Positions 49,105 through 58,319 of a stretch of 64,000 bases of DNA are shown piece after piece. The notes under the pieces were generated by a model. It did not search any database and had not been told where the DNA came from. It saw only the letters and a program-made list of their open reading frames with translations. Position numbers and translations under genes: made by a program. Source of the stretch: Mucilaginibacter gossypiicola. GTDB lineage: Bacteria; Bacteroidota; Bacteroidia; Sphingobacteriales; Sphingobacteriaceae. The stretch spans positions 124,001-188,000 of the forward strand of contig NZ_FOCL01000006.1 in assembly GCF_900110105.1 (NCBI RefSeq). The letters run 5' to 3'. Numbering within the stretch: position 1 is the stretch's first letter; every line of letters begins with the position of its first letter.

Positions 49105-50656
49105 TATATTTAATTACGGCACCGATCATCTCACCATAGGTATTTGCCTTGACATAGCATCTGGCAAAACTAAAGGGATCATTAATAAAGAAGCCGCAGA
49201 CATGATCCAGGCATCATGGCGTGAGGTTGAAAAGATTGTACATAGCCACCACCCGGTTTATGGAATTAATACCGGTTTTGGCCCGCTGTGCGATACCCGG
49301 ATCTCTGAAGAAGATACCAGTTTACTGCAAAGCAATATCCTTAAAAGTCATAGCGTAGGTGTGGGCAAACCTATTCCGCAGGAGATAGCGAAGCTTATGA
49401 TGATCACCAAGGTGCATGCTTTAGCGCAAGGCTATTCGGGCATTGCCTTAAAAACGCTTGAACGGATCATCTGGCATATCGACAATGATATTGTCCCGGT
49501 TGTACCCGAAAAAGGTTCAGTAGGCGCTTCAGGCGATCTGGCCCCTTTATCACACCTGTTTTTGCCATTGATTGGTTTGGGCGAAGTATTTGAAAATGGG
49601 GAGCGGCAACCTGCTTCGAAGTTGTTAAATAAACATGGTTTACAGCCCTTATTGCTTGGCCCGAAAGAAGGCCTTGCATTGATCAATGGTACGCAATTCA
49701 TTCTTTCATTCGCTATGAAGGCTGTACAAAGGTTGGATGATGCCCTGAACCGTGCAGACCTGATCGGTGCTATGTCATTAGAAGGGCTGATGGGGTCTAT
49801 CCGTCCCTTTGATGAACGGCTGCACCAGATCCGTCCGTTTAAGGGGACAAGGATGGTAGCTCATCGCTTGTTCACTTTACTTGATGGATCTGAAATTAAT
49901 TCGTCACACATAAATTGCGATAGGGTACAGGATCCATATTCGTTGCGTTGCATGCCGCAGGTGCATGGAGCATCCCGCAACGCATGGCTGCACTTGAAAG
50001 AACTTACCGAAATTGAACTCAATTCTGTTACCGATAACCCGGTTATTTTTAATGCCGATGATACCATCAGCGGGGGGAATTTCCATGGGCAACCACTGGC
50101 TTTACCCCTTGATTATGCAACCACAGCTGCGGCCGAAATCGGTAACATTGCCGACAGGCGCTGCTACCTGATGAGTGAAGGTCGCTACGGTTTACCCAAA
50201 TTGCTCACACATGATGCCGGGCTTAATTCGGGTTTGATGATTCCGCAGTATACCACCGCCGCCCTCGTTACCGAAAATAAAACCTTGTGTTTCCCGGCCA
50301 GTGCCGATAGCGTACCAACCTCGCTTGGACAAGAAGACCATGTATCTATGGGCTCCATCAGCGGGCGCAAACTGCACCAGGTGATAGATAATATTGAATA
50401 TATCCAGGCAATAGAGCTGCTTTACGCAGCCCAGGCCATGGATTTCCGCAGACCGCTAAGATCAACTCCGGTTATTGAAGCTTGCCATGAACTGGTAAGG
50501 CAGCATGTTGATTTTATACAGGATGATCGCGTTTTTGCTGTGGATATTAACAGCCTTCACAAATTGATTACAGATGGCTCCCTGCTGCAAACCGCGGGGG
50601 AAGCAGCTATTGCTCACCACATAGATTTAAGTCATGACGAGTTCGGAATTTATTAA
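49097..50656 (+). CDS. hutH: Histidine ammonia-lyase
   Basis: First step of histidine degradation: L-histidine to urocanate and ammonia. 519 residues (E. coli-type length about 510). Seen: the MIO-forming triad A144-S145-G146 in GSVGASGDLAPLSH, YGINTGFGPL near 53, VTDNPVIF, the active-site region NFHGQPLALPLDYATTAAAE, and QEDHVSMGSISGRK. All catalytic parts look intact. It overlaps the MarR gene by 8 bp and hutU by 23 bp. Confidence 0.97.
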   Translation: MSNIFNYGTDHLTIGICLDIASGKTKGIINKEAADMIQASWREVEKIVHSHHPVYGINTGFGPLCDTRISEEDTSLLQSNILKSHSVGVGKPIPQEIAKLMMITKVHALAQGYSGIALKTLERIIWHIDNDIVPVVPEKGSVGASGDLAPLSHLFLPLIGLGEVFENGERQPASKLLNKHGLQPLLLGPKEGLALINGTQFILSFAMKAVQRLDDALNRADLIGAMSLEGLMGSIRPFDERLHQIRPFKGTRMVAHRLFTLLDGSEINSSHINCDRVQDPYSLRCMPQVHGASRNAWLHLKELTEIELNSVTDNPVIFNADDTISGGNFHGQPLALPLDYATTAAAEIGNIADRRCYLMSEGRYGLPKLLTHDAGLNSGLMIPQYTTAALVTENKTLCFPASADSVPTSLGQEDHVSMGSISGRKLHQVIDNIEYIQAIELLYAAQAMDFRRPLRSTPVIEACHELVRQHVDFIQDDRVFAVDINSLHKLITDGSLLQTAGEAAIAHHIDLSHDEFGIY

Positions 50657-52307
50657 AACCTACGCTAATCACCCGGTGTACAAAGCACCGCGTGGTATGC
50701 AGCTTCATGCCAAAAGTTGGCAAACCGAGGCCCCGCTTCGGATGTTGCTTAACAACCTCGACGGCCAGGTAGCAGAGAATCCTGATGAGTTAGTGGTTTA
50801 CGGAGGTATCGGTCAGGCTGCACGTAACCCGGAGGCGCTTCGTAAAATTATTGAGTTGCTGTTGGAACTTGATGAATATCATTCGTTGCTAATCCAGTCG
50901 GGCAAGCCGGTTGGGATCATCCGCAGTCATCCTGAGGCACCGAGGGTTTTGATAGCCAACAGTAACCTCGTGCCTGCATGGGCTAACTGGGAGCATTTTA
51001 ATGAGTTGCGCGAAAAAGGACTGATGATGTACGGGCAGATGACGGCTGGCAGCTGGATCTATATTGGTACGCAGGGTATTTTGCAGGGCACATATGAAAC
51101 TTTTGTAGAATGCGGCAATCAGCATTTTAATGGCGATTTGGCAGGCAAACTCATTGTAAGCGCCGGCTTAGGCGGTATGGGTGGTGCTCAGCCATTGGCG
51201 GCGACTATGGCTGGCGCTGTATTTTTAGGTGCCGATGTGGATGCATCCCGGATTCAAAAACGGGTTGACACGAAATACATCGACCGGATGACGGATTCGT
51301 ACGATGAAGCCATCAGATGGATCAAAGAAGCCATCGCCAAAAAAGAAACGCTTTCGGTAGGTTTGGTAAGCGATGCAGGCGACCTGCTCGAAAAGCTGTT
51401 GAAGGATAATATCATCCCTGATATGCTTACCGATCAAACTTCGGCGCATGATCCCTTGAATGGTTATATCCCTAATGATCTGTCATTAAATGAGGCTGCC
51501 ACTTTAAGGAAAGAGGATGCGGTAGAGTATAAACGGCGTTCGTTGAAAAGTATGGCGAGGCATGTAGGCTTAATGCTGGAACTGCAAAGCAAAGGAGCTA
51601 TTACTTTTGACTATGGTAACAACCTTCGTGAGTTTGCCAGGCAAGGCGGCGAGGCCGATGCTTTTAATTTCCCGGGTTTTACGCCGGCTTATATCCGTCC
51701 GCTGTTTTGTGAAGGCAAAGGGCCGTTCAGATGGGTAGCCTTGTCGGGTGACCCGGAAGATATTTATACTACTGATCAGGCGCTGATAGAGGCTTTCCCG
51801 GAAAATAAACCGTTAATCACCTGGCTTAAAAAAGCAAGGGAGAAAATTGCATTCCAGGGATTACCTGCCCGCATTTGCTGGTTGGGCATGGGCGAACGTG
51901 AAAAGGCCGGGCTGATATTTAATGAACTGGTAGCCTCGGGCAAGGTAAAAGGCCCCATAGTGATCGGTCGTGACCATTTAGACTGCGGCTCGGTAGCATC
52001 GCCCAACCGCGAAACAGAGGCTATGCTTGATGGCTCCGACGCAGTATCCGACTGGCCGCTGCTTAACCTGATGGCAAATGCATCAGGCGGCGCAACCTGG
52101 ATCTCGTTCCACCATGGCGGCGGAGTAGGTATGGGTTACTCCCAGCACGCCGGAATGGTAGTACTGGCCGACGGCAGCCAACGCGCAGCTACCTGTTTAA
52201 AAAGGGTACTGTATAATGACCCGGCCATGGGTATCTTTAGACATACTGATGCGGGATACGATAAGGCTGCCGAATGGGCGGATAAGTTTGGGTTGAAGGT
52301 TTGGTAA
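50634..52307 (+). CDS. hutU: Urocanate hydratase
   Basis: Second step: urocanate to imidazolone propionate, with tightly bound NAD. 557 residues, normal. Seen: NNLDGQVAENPDELVVYGGIGQAARN at the start, the glycine-rich NAD loop SAGLGGMGGAQPLAATMAG, QTSAHDPLNGYIP and GRDHLDCGSVASPNRETEAM plus SFHHGGGVGMGYSQHAGM at the end, all family signature. It begins inside the end of hutH (23-bp overlap). A 251-bp spacer with nested palindromes separates it from hutI. Confidence 0.97.
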   Translation: MTSSEFIKTYANHPVYKAPRGMQLHAKSWQTEAPLRMLLNNLDGQVAENPDELVVYGGIGQAARNPEALRKIIELLLELDEYHSLLIQSGKPVGIIRSHPEAPRVLIANSNLVPAWANWEHFNELREKGLMMYGQMTAGSWIYIGTQGILQGTYETFVECGNQHFNGDLAGKLIVSAGLGGMGGAQPLAATMAGAVFLGADVDASRIQKRVDTKYIDRMTDSYDEAIRWIKEAIAKKETLSVGLVSDAGDLLEKLLKDNIIPDMLTDQTSAHDPLNGYIPNDLSLNEAATLRKEDAVEYKRRSLKSMARHVGLMLELQSKGAITFDYGNNLREFARQGGEADAFNFPGFTPAYIRPLFCEGKGPFRWVALSGDPEDIYTTDQALIEAFPENKPLITWLKKAREKIAFQGLPARICWLGMGEREKAGLIFNELVASGKVKGPIVIGRDHLDCGSVASPNRETEAMLDGSDAVSDWPLLNLMANASGGATWISFHHGGGVGMGYSQHAGMVVLADGSQRAATCLKRVLYNDPAMGIFRHTDAGYDKAAEWADKFGLKVW

Positions 52308-52380
52308 AGTATAAAATATAAAACTGTAATTGCGAGTTTTAGAATCTGCCGGGTTCTGAAGGTGAAATGACGTCTGCCTA

Positions 52381-52484
52381 CCGTCATGCCGAATTTATTT
52401 CGGCACCCCATAGGACAGGTGGCCGCTTTGCTCAGCATGGCCGCTTAGCGAGTGAGGTGCTGAAACAAGTTCAGCATGACCTCG
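52381..52484. repeat. Interspersed palindromic repeat, family D, in the hutU-hutI spacer
   Basis: Left arm GTCATGCCGAATTTATTTCG then GCA (near 52383-52405) is the imperfect inverted partner of TGCTGAAACAAGTTCAGCAT then GAC (near 52458-52480). Each arm is itself a hairpin (TGCCGAA...TTCGGCA and GCTGAA...TTCAGC), and arm changes are compensatory. Confidence 0.75.
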
Positions 52485-52516
52485 ATTTTATTATGCGGGT
52501 TAGCCCCGTACAGTTT

Positions 52517-52545
52517 GGGATTGCTTCGTACCTCGCATTGACGGT
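52517..52545. repeat. Single right end of a family C palindrome
   Basis: TGGGATTGCTTCGTACCTCG then CATTGACGG matches the right arm of the 95-bp family C element (one change: GCATTG for GCAATG). A poor left arm may lie at 52326-52337 (GTAATTGCGAG), with family D nested between. Confidence 0.65.
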
Positions 52546-52558
52546 TTAAGATAGAACG

Positions 52559-53785
52559 ATGAAAAAACTAATAGGTCCGTTTACACAAATACTACCTTTA
52601 ACGGGTTTGCCCCTTAAAGGCGCCCTGAAGGATGAGCAATTGAACATCATTGACAATGGCGGCGCACTGGTTGAAGACGGCCTCATATTAACGGTTGATG
52701 ATTTTGAAAAGCTTCGCAAAAACTATCCATCGGCACAAGTAGAGGAAATTACCGGAGATCATGTATTGCTGCCTGGGTTTGTAGATTGCCATACGCATAT
52801 CTGTTTTGCCGGAAGCAGGGCTAAAGATTATGCCATGCGTAATGCAGGGAAAAGCTACCTGGAGATTGCTGCGTCCGGCGGCGGCATCTGGGATTCGGTT
52901 GCGCAAACCCGCGCAGCCACTGAAACGGAATTAAGCAATTTGCTGACGAAACGGATAGCCCGTCATTTAGCAGAAGGGGTAACCACTATCGAAGTTAAAA
53001 GCGGTTACGGTTTATCTGTAACAGAGGAGTTAAAACAGCTTAAGGCTATTCGGCAGGCGGCTGATAAAACGCATGCGCATATTATCCCTACCTGCCTTGC
53101 CGCGCATATCAAACCCAAGGATTTTGATGGTGCCGAAAGTGAGTATCTGAAATATCTGGTAAATGATCTGTTACCGAAAATAAAACAAGAAGGTTTGGCG
53201 AGCCGGGTTGACATTTTTATTGAGCAAAGCGCATTTAATACCAGCGATGCCCTGTTTTACTTAAGCAAAGCCAGGCAAATGGGTTTTGAAGCTACCGTTC
53301 ATGCCGACCAGTTTACTACCGGCGGCACCGAGGTTGCAGTTAAGGCGAGGGCAGCTTCGGCCGATCACCTGGAGGCCAGCGGCGATTATGAGATAAAATT
53401 ATTGGCCAATTCAGATACTGTTGCTGTAACTTTACCCGGCGCTTCGCTGGGTTTGGGAATGGGCTATGCCCCTGCCCGAAAGTTGCTTGATGCCGGAGCT
53501 TGCCTCGCCATAGCCAGCGACTGGAACCCCGGCTCGGCCCCGATGGGCGATCTGCTGATGCAGGCTTCAGTAATGGCTGCCTCCGAAAAACTAAGCGCAG
53601 CCGAGGTTTTTGCAGGCTTAACCTTTAGAGCATCACAAGCGTTAAAACTAAACGACCGCGGCATCTTAATCAAGGGAAAGCTTGCCGATATGCAGGCTTA
53701 CCCGTGTAACGATTATCGTGAGATATTATATCAGCAAGGAAAACTAAAACCAGTCCGGGTTTGGACGTCTGAAAATAACGATTAA
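52559..53785 (+). CDS. hutI: Imidazolonepropionase
   Basis: Third step: hydrolyses imidazolone propionate to N-formimino-L-glutamate. 408 residues, amidohydrolase fold. Seen: metal ligands HTH in PGFVDCHTHICFAGSR (about 78-90), ATVHADQFTTGGTEVAV, IASDWNPGSAPMGDL (Asp ligand) and FAGLTFRASQALKLNDRG near the end. Normal length with all ligands present. It is 251 bp beyond hutU in the same direction, with palindromes between them that might reduce its expression relative to hutHU. Confidence 0.96.
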   Translation: MKKLIGPFTQILPLTGLPLKGALKDEQLNIIDNGGALVEDGLILTVDDFEKLRKNYPSAQVEEITGDHVLLPGFVDCHTHICFAGSRAKDYAMRNAGKSYLEIAASGGGIWDSVAQTRAATETELSNLLTKRIARHLAEGVTTIEVKSGYGLSVTEELKQLKAIRQAADKTHAHIIPTCLAAHIKPKDFDGAESEYLKYLVNDLLPKIKQEGLASRVDIFIEQSAFNTSDALFYLSKARQMGFEATVHADQFTTGGTEVAVKARAASADHLEASGDYEIKLLANSDTVAVTLPGASLGLGMGYAPARKLLDAGACLAIASDWNPGSAPMGDLLMQASVMAASEKLSAAEVFAGLTFRASQALKLNDRGILIKGKLADMQAYPCNDYREILYQQGKLKPVRVWTSENND

Positions 53786-53812
53786 GCATGTTTTATGATT
53801 TGCTTAGCTACC

Positions 53813-53844
53813 AATGAACCATTGAACTAATGAACCAATGACCA
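53813..53844. repeat. 8-bp word tract containing the ftcD start codon
   Basis: Octads in register: AATGAACC, ATTGAACT, AATGAACC, AATGACCA. The initiation ATG (53838-53840) lies in the fourth word. Confidence 0.7.
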
Positions 53845-55529
53845 AATTAATAGAATGCGTACCCAATTTTAGCGAAGGTGTAAACCTCGATATCATTAAA
53901 CAGATAACAGATGCAGTTGAGTCTGTTGAGGGAGTAAGATTACTTAATGTTGATCCGGGAAAGGCCACTAACCGAACTGTAGTGACCTTCGTAGGCGAAC
54001 CGGAGAAAGTGATTGAAGCTGCTTATCGTGCCATAAAAAGAGCAGGCGAGCTGATTGATATGAGCAGGCAAAAAGGCGAACATCCAAGGATGGGCGCTAC
54101 AGATGTTTGTCCGCTGATACCGATCAGTAATATCACCATGGAGGAAACCGCAGAATATGCAGCCCGACTTGCCAAACGTGTAGGAGAGGAATTGCAGATC
54201 CCGGTTTATTTGTACGAGGCGGCACAACCCAATAAAAGCCGGAGCAACCTATCGGTAATCCGTGCTGGTGAATACGAAGGTTTCTTTAAAAAGATCAAGC
54301 AACCGGAATGGGCACCCGATTTCGGTCCGGCAGAGAATGATGTTAAGCGCGGGGCTACTGTAATTGGGGCAAGAGATTTTCTGGTAGCTTATAACGTTAA
54401 CCTGAATACTACATCCGTTCGCAGGGCAAATTCTATTGCTTTTGATGTGCGTGAGGCTGGTCGCACCCTTCGCGAGGGCGATCCGATCAATGGTAAAATT
54501 GTATATGACGACCAAGGAAAAGCCAAAACCATTCCCGGTTCATTAAGGGCGGTAAAAGCCATTGGCTGGTTTATTGAGGAATATGGCGTTGCACAGATCT
54601 CGATGAATTTGACCAATATCAACGTTACCCCGGTTCACAAGGCATTTGATGAAGTGTGTGATAAAGCTGCTGCACGCGGCATCAGGGTTACAGGAAGTGA
54701 GCTGGTTGGACTGATCCCATTAAAAGCGATGCTTGATGCAGGCAGGTATTTTTTGGAAAAACAGCAACGCTCGGTAGGTGTAAGCGAAAGGGAGCTGATC
54801 AGGATTGCCATTAAATCGATGGGGTTGGATGAGCTTTCGCCATTTAAACCGGAAGAACGGATCATTGAATATTTACTGAAAGATAAAGCCGACAGCAAAC
54901 TCATCAGCATGAGCCTTACCGATCTGGCTGATGAAACTGCCAGCGAAAGCCCGGCACCGGGCGGAGGTTCGATATCAGCGGCTGTTGGCGCATTAGGTGC
55001 GTCGCTGGCTACTATGGTGGCTAACCTGAGTTCGCACAAAAAAGGATGGGACAGCCGCTGGCAGGAATTTAGCGACTGGGCACAAAAAGGACAGCAATTT
55101 AAAAATGAACTGCTGGCATTGGTTGACCAGGATACCACAGCCTTTAACCGGATCATGGAAGCTTTCTCGTTGCCAAAATCAAACGATGAGGAAAAGGCTG
55201 CCCGAGATAAAGCTATACAGGATGCTACCCGCTATGCTATTGAAATTCCTTTTAAAGTAATGGAGGCCGCTTTGGATAGCATGGAGGTAATTAAAGCAAT
55301 GACGCTAACCGGTAACCCCAATTCTATAAGTGATGCCGGTGTGGCCGCCCTTTGTGCCCGTACCGCGGTATTAGGTGCGTTCATGAATGTAAAGATCAAC
55401 GCTTCGGGCTATAAGGATAAAGATTATGTGATCGATATCATTTACCGCGGTAATGAAATTGAACGGAAAGCCATTGCGCTTGAGGCGGAGATCATTGAGT
55501 TGGTGAATGCAAAAATAGGGTTAGGGTAG
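53838..55529 (+). CDS. ftcD: Fused formiminotransferase-cyclodeaminase
   Basis: 563-residue two-enzyme protein that transfers the formimino group of N-formiminoglutamate to tetrahydrofolate and then cyclises it to methenyl-THF. Seen: formiminotransferase N-domain (about 1-180, LIECVPNFSEGVNLDII, RMGATDVCPLIPIS, YLYEAAQPNKSR), its C-domain (181-330, NITNINVTP-like LTNINVTPVHKAFDE), and the cyclodeaminase (about 355-563, DETASESPAPGGGSISAAVGALGASLA). This fused, mammalian-like form replaces HutG/HutF. It ends the hut operon; the start ATG lies in a word tract. Confidence 0.93.
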   Translation: MTKLIECVPNFSEGVNLDIIKQITDAVESVEGVRLLNVDPGKATNRTVVTFVGEPEKVIEAAYRAIKRAGELIDMSRQKGEHPRMGATDVCPLIPISNITMEETAEYAARLAKRVGEELQIPVYLYEAAQPNKSRSNLSVIRAGEYEGFFKKIKQPEWAPDFGPAENDVKRGATVIGARDFLVAYNVNLNTTSVRRANSIAFDVREAGRTLREGDPINGKIVYDDQGKAKTIPGSLRAVKAIGWFIEEYGVAQISMNLTNINVTPVHKAFDEVCDKAAARGIRVTGSELVGLIPLKAMLDAGRYFLEKQQRSVGVSERELIRIAIKSMGLDELSPFKPEERIIEYLLKDKADSKLISMSLTDLADETASESPAPGGGSISAAVGALGASLATMVANLSSHKKGWDSRWQEFSDWAQKGQQFKNELLALVDQDTTAFNRIMEAFSLPKSNDEEKAARDKAIQDATRYAIEIPFKVMEAALDSMEVIKAMTLTGNPNSISDAGVAALCARTAVLGAFMNVKINASGYKDKDYVIDIIYRGNEIERKAIALEAEIIELVNAKIGLG

Positions 55530-55547
55530 CCGAGGTTCTTTTCAAAA

Positions 55548-55600
55548 CGTCATTGCGAGGAACGAAGCAATCGCGAACTATACAGGGCGAACCTGCAAAT
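55548..55600. repeat. Family C palindrome, left-half copy 3a
   Basis: CGTCATTGCGAGGAACGAAG then CAATCGCGAACTATACAGGG: the left half only of the family C element. It and its upstream GGTAGCCGAGG flank are repeated immediately downstream (copy 3b). Confidence 0.8.
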
Positions 55601-55632
55601 CGTGTTGGGGTAGCCGAAGCTCTTTCTAAAAA

Positions 55633-55714
55633 CGTCATTGCGAGGAACGAAGCAATCGCGAACTATGCAGGGCGGACCTGCTAATTGGGGATTGCTTCGT
55701 TCCTCGCAATGACG
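55633..55714. repeat. Family C palindrome, copy 3b
   Basis: CGTCATTGCGAGGAACGAAG with the matching right arm ending CCTCGCAATGACG (82 bp). Left-arm copy 3a and its flank GGTAGCCGA(G/A)G(T/C)TCTTT are duplicated about 85 bp upstream, so the region carries a partial tandem duplication starting at the ftcD stop codon. Confidence 0.85.
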
Positions 55715-55738
55715 GTAAGTTTAAGATTTGGAATTATC

Positions 55739-56989
55739 TCACACCAAATACTCAAACAAAGTTTGGTCTTTATTCAATTCAATAACATTGAAACGGTGGG
55801 CATGCATACGCTGTAACAGCGCAGGATAGTCTTCGGCATTTTTCAGTTCGATGCCTACCAGCGCCGGACCGTTTTCCTTCTCGTTCTTTTTGATGAATTC
55901 GAAACGGGTAATATCATCACCAGGGCCTAATACACTATTCACAAACAGTTTCAAAGCACCCGGACGCTGCGGGAAACGAACAATGAAGTAATGTTTCAGG
56001 CCTTCATACAGCAGTGACTTTTCTTTGATCTCCTGCATCCGGGCAATATCATTATTGCCGCCGCTGATGATACAAACCACCTTTTTACCTTTGATCTGCT
56101 CTTTGCAGGCGTCAAGTGCTGCTACTGACAACGCGCCTGCAGGTTCAACTACAATGGCATCCTCGTTGTAAAGTTTCAGTATGGTGGTACAGATTTTACC
56201 TTCAGGTACCAGTAGCATATCATTCAGGATCTCTTTACAGATATCATAAGTTAATGCTCCAACACGCTTAACGGCAGCACCGTCAACAAAGCGGTCTATT
56301 TCATCTAATGTAATGGGCTTACCATGGTTTATAGCGCCCAGCATTGATGGGGCACCTTCAGGCTCAACGCCTATCAGATGGATATTTGGGACATTGTTTT
56401 TAAGATAAGTACCTGTTCCCGACGCAAAGCCGCCACCACCGATGGGCATAATCGCGACTTCAACATCTGGCAGGTCCTGCAGTATCTCAACACCTACGGT
56501 TCCCTGGCCTTCAATAACGCGGTAGTCATCAAAAGGAGGGATGAAAGTCATCTTGTTTTTTTCGGTGTAAATGAGCGCTTCGGCCAGGCAATCATCAAAA
56601 GTATCGCCTGTAAGCACAATCTCTATATTACCGTTACCAAACATGGCGGTTTGTTTAACCTTTTGTTTGGGGGTAATTTCGGGCATAAAAATTACGCCTT
56701 TAATATTCTTTTTATTGCACGAAAAGGCTACGCCCTGAGCATGGTTACCCGCACTGGCGCAAACAACGCCGCGGCTCAATTCATCGTCATTTAACTGACT
56801 GATCATGTTGTATGCGCCGCGCAACTTATAGGAGCGAACAACCTGCAGGTCTTCGCGTTTTAAATAAACATCACACTCGTATTTTGCCGAAAGACCGGCG
56901 TTATATTGCAGCGGGGTACGTTTCACAACGTCCTTTATCCGCTGGTATGCCGCTTCAAAATCAAGCAGGCTTTTTGTATCAGTTTCCAT
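55739..56989 (-). CDS. ilvA: Threonine ammonia-lyase with one ACT-like domain
   Basis: Converts L-threonine to 2-oxobutanoate, first step of isoleucine synthesis. PLP enzyme: K55 (Schiff base) in VRSYKLRGAYN, SAGNHAQGVAFSC, the PLP-phosphate loop GGGGFASGTG near 186, and CIISGGNND. One C-terminal regulatory ACT-like domain (about 335-416, YFIVRFPQRPGALKLF to TLFEYLV). At 416 residues it is shorter than E. coli IlvA with two such domains (514), so isoleucine control is probably simpler. Last gene of the leu-ilv operon, 2 bp after leuA. Confidence 0.94.
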   Translation of the reverse strand: METDTKSLLDFEAAYQRIKDVVKRTPLQYNAGLSAKYECDVYLKREDLQVVRSYKLRGAYNMISQLNDDELSRGVVCASAGNHAQGVAFSCNKKNIKGVIFMPEITPKQKVKQTAMFGNGNIEIVLTGDTFDDCLAEALIYTEKNKMTFIPPFDDYRVIEGQGTVGVEILQDLPDVEVAIMPIGGGGFASGTGTYLKNNVPNIHLIGVEPEGAPSMLGAINHGKPITLDEIDRFVDGAAVKRVGALTYDICKEILNDMLLVPEGKICTTILKLYNEDAIVVEPAGALSVAALDACKEQIKGKKVVCIISGGNNDIARMQEIKEKSLLYEGLKHYFIVRFPQRPGALKLFVNSVLGPGDDITRFEFIKKNEKENGPALVGIELKNAEDYPALLQRMHAHRFNVIELNKDQTLFEYLV

Positions 56990-56991
56990 TG

Positions 56992-58158
56992 TTAGTTTTT
57001 TACCAGTCGGTGCGCCATAAGGCTTTGCAAGTCCTGGTCATTTATGTCAAGCTTGCTATCGGCAAGCGTTAAAAAGTTATTGTAAACAAAAGCAAGTTCT
57101 TCCTTATCCAGCGTATATCCTAAACGCTCCAGATGGAATTTCAGAGCATGCCTGCCGCTGCGCGCGGTTAGCACTATTGTGGCGCTCGGAAAGCCTACAT
57201 CTTCAGGGCGAATTATCTCGTAATTTTCGCGCATTTTCAGGAAGCCATCCTGGTGAATACCTGAGCTGTGGGCAAAGGCATTTGCACCTACAATAGCTTT
57301 GTTAGGCTGTACCGGCATCCGCATTTGCGTACGGATCATCTGGCTCAATTCATAGAACCGTTTAGAGTCGATATTGGTATGCAAGCCCAAAGTATGGTGC
57401 GTTTTCAGGATCATCACCACTTCTTCGATAGAAGTGTTACCTGCACGCTCGCCGATACCATTGATGGTACCTTCAATTTGGCGGGCACCGTTTTGTAAGC
57501 CGGCAATTGAGTTGGCAGTAGCCAAACCAAGATCATTATGGCAATGTACCGAAATGATAGCTTTATCAATATTTTTAACGTTTTCTTTCAAAAACTTGAT
57601 CTTAGCACCGTATTGGTCTGGTAAGCAATAACCGTTAGTATCCGGAATGTTCACCACAGTTGCGCCGGCGGCAATAACAGCTTCAACCATCTGCGCCAGG
57701 TAAACCACATCGGCACGGCCTGCATCTTCGGCGTAAAACTCGATATCCTCAACCGATTTTTTTGCGTATTTAACGGCTTCAACAGCGCGCTCTAAAATTT
57801 CTTCGCGGGTGCTGTTGAATTTATGCTTGATGTGCATATCAGATGAACCAATGCCCGTATGGATGCGCGGACGTTTGGCATATTGCAGAGATGCTACAGC
57901 AGCATCAATATCACCTTTGTTGGCACGGGTAAGCGCACAAACAGTAGGCTCTTTAACTGCTTTTGAAATTTCAACAACGCTTTGGAAATCGCCCGGACTT
58001 GAAACCGGGAAACCTGCTTCAATAATATCCACGCCCAGTAGTTCCAGTTCCTTAGCTATCTCAATCTTTTCGGGGGTTGTTAACTGGCAACCCGGTACCT
58101 GCTCGCCATCGCGGAGCGTGGTATCAAAAACATAAACGCGGTTGGGATCGTGTAACAT
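56992..58158 (-). CDS. leuA: 2-isopropylmalate synthase, lacking the C-terminal allosteric domain
   Basis: Condenses acetyl-CoA with 2-oxoisovalerate, first committed step of leucine synthesis. Seen: TTLRDGEQVPGC (catalytic), metal ligands in SVHCHNDLGLATAN near 200, GERAGNTSIEEV, SGIHQDGFLK. The protein ends soon after the catalytic and linker regions (388 residues); the leucine-binding LeuA regulatory domain of E. coli type (about 520 residues) is missing. The frame ends cleanly with a stop and the next gene follows in 2 bp, so it is not a truncation. Homocitrate-synthase-like paralogues are an alternative, but the operon supports LeuA. Confidence 0.93.
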   Translation of the reverse strand: MLHDPNRVYVFDTTLRDGEQVPGCQLTTPEKIEIAKELELLGVDIIEAGFPVSSPGDFQSVVEISKAVKEPTVCALTRANKGDIDAAVASLQYAKRPRIHTGIGSSDMHIKHKFNSTREEILERAVEAVKYAKKSVEDIEFYAEDAGRADVVYLAQMVEAVIAAGATVVNIPDTNGYCLPDQYGAKIKFLKENVKNIDKAIISVHCHNDLGLATANSIAGLQNGARQIEGTINGIGERAGNTSIEEVVMILKTHHTLGLHTNIDSKRFYELSQMIRTQMRMPVQPNKAIVGANAFAHSSGIHQDGFLKMRENYEIIRPEDVGFPSATIVLTARSGRHALKFHLERLGYTLDKEELAFVYNNFLTLADSKLDINDQDLQSLMAHRLVKN

Positions 58159-58171
58159 ATCTTTTTATTTT

Positions 58172-58318
58172 GATTTGAGATGTTAGATATGAGATTTGAG
58201 GCTCTTATCCATCCATCTATATTGTTATTTTTTAATTCTTTACGTTTTTAAAAGCGAAGCGGGTATTCAAGTTAGAGAAAAAATCTCATATCTCAAATCT
58301 CACGTCTCATATCTAAGT
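58172..58318. repeat. Inverted pair of 7-bp word tracts upstream of leuA
   Basis: Arm 1: GATTTGA, GATGTTA, GATATGA, GATTTGA (58172-58199). Arm 2: TCTCATA, TCTCAAA, TCTCACG, TCTCATA, TCTAAGT (58284-58318). The words are reverse complements of each other. Arm 2 ends one base before the stop codon of the methyltransferase gene (58320-58322). Confidence 0.8.
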
Positions 58319-58319
58319 C

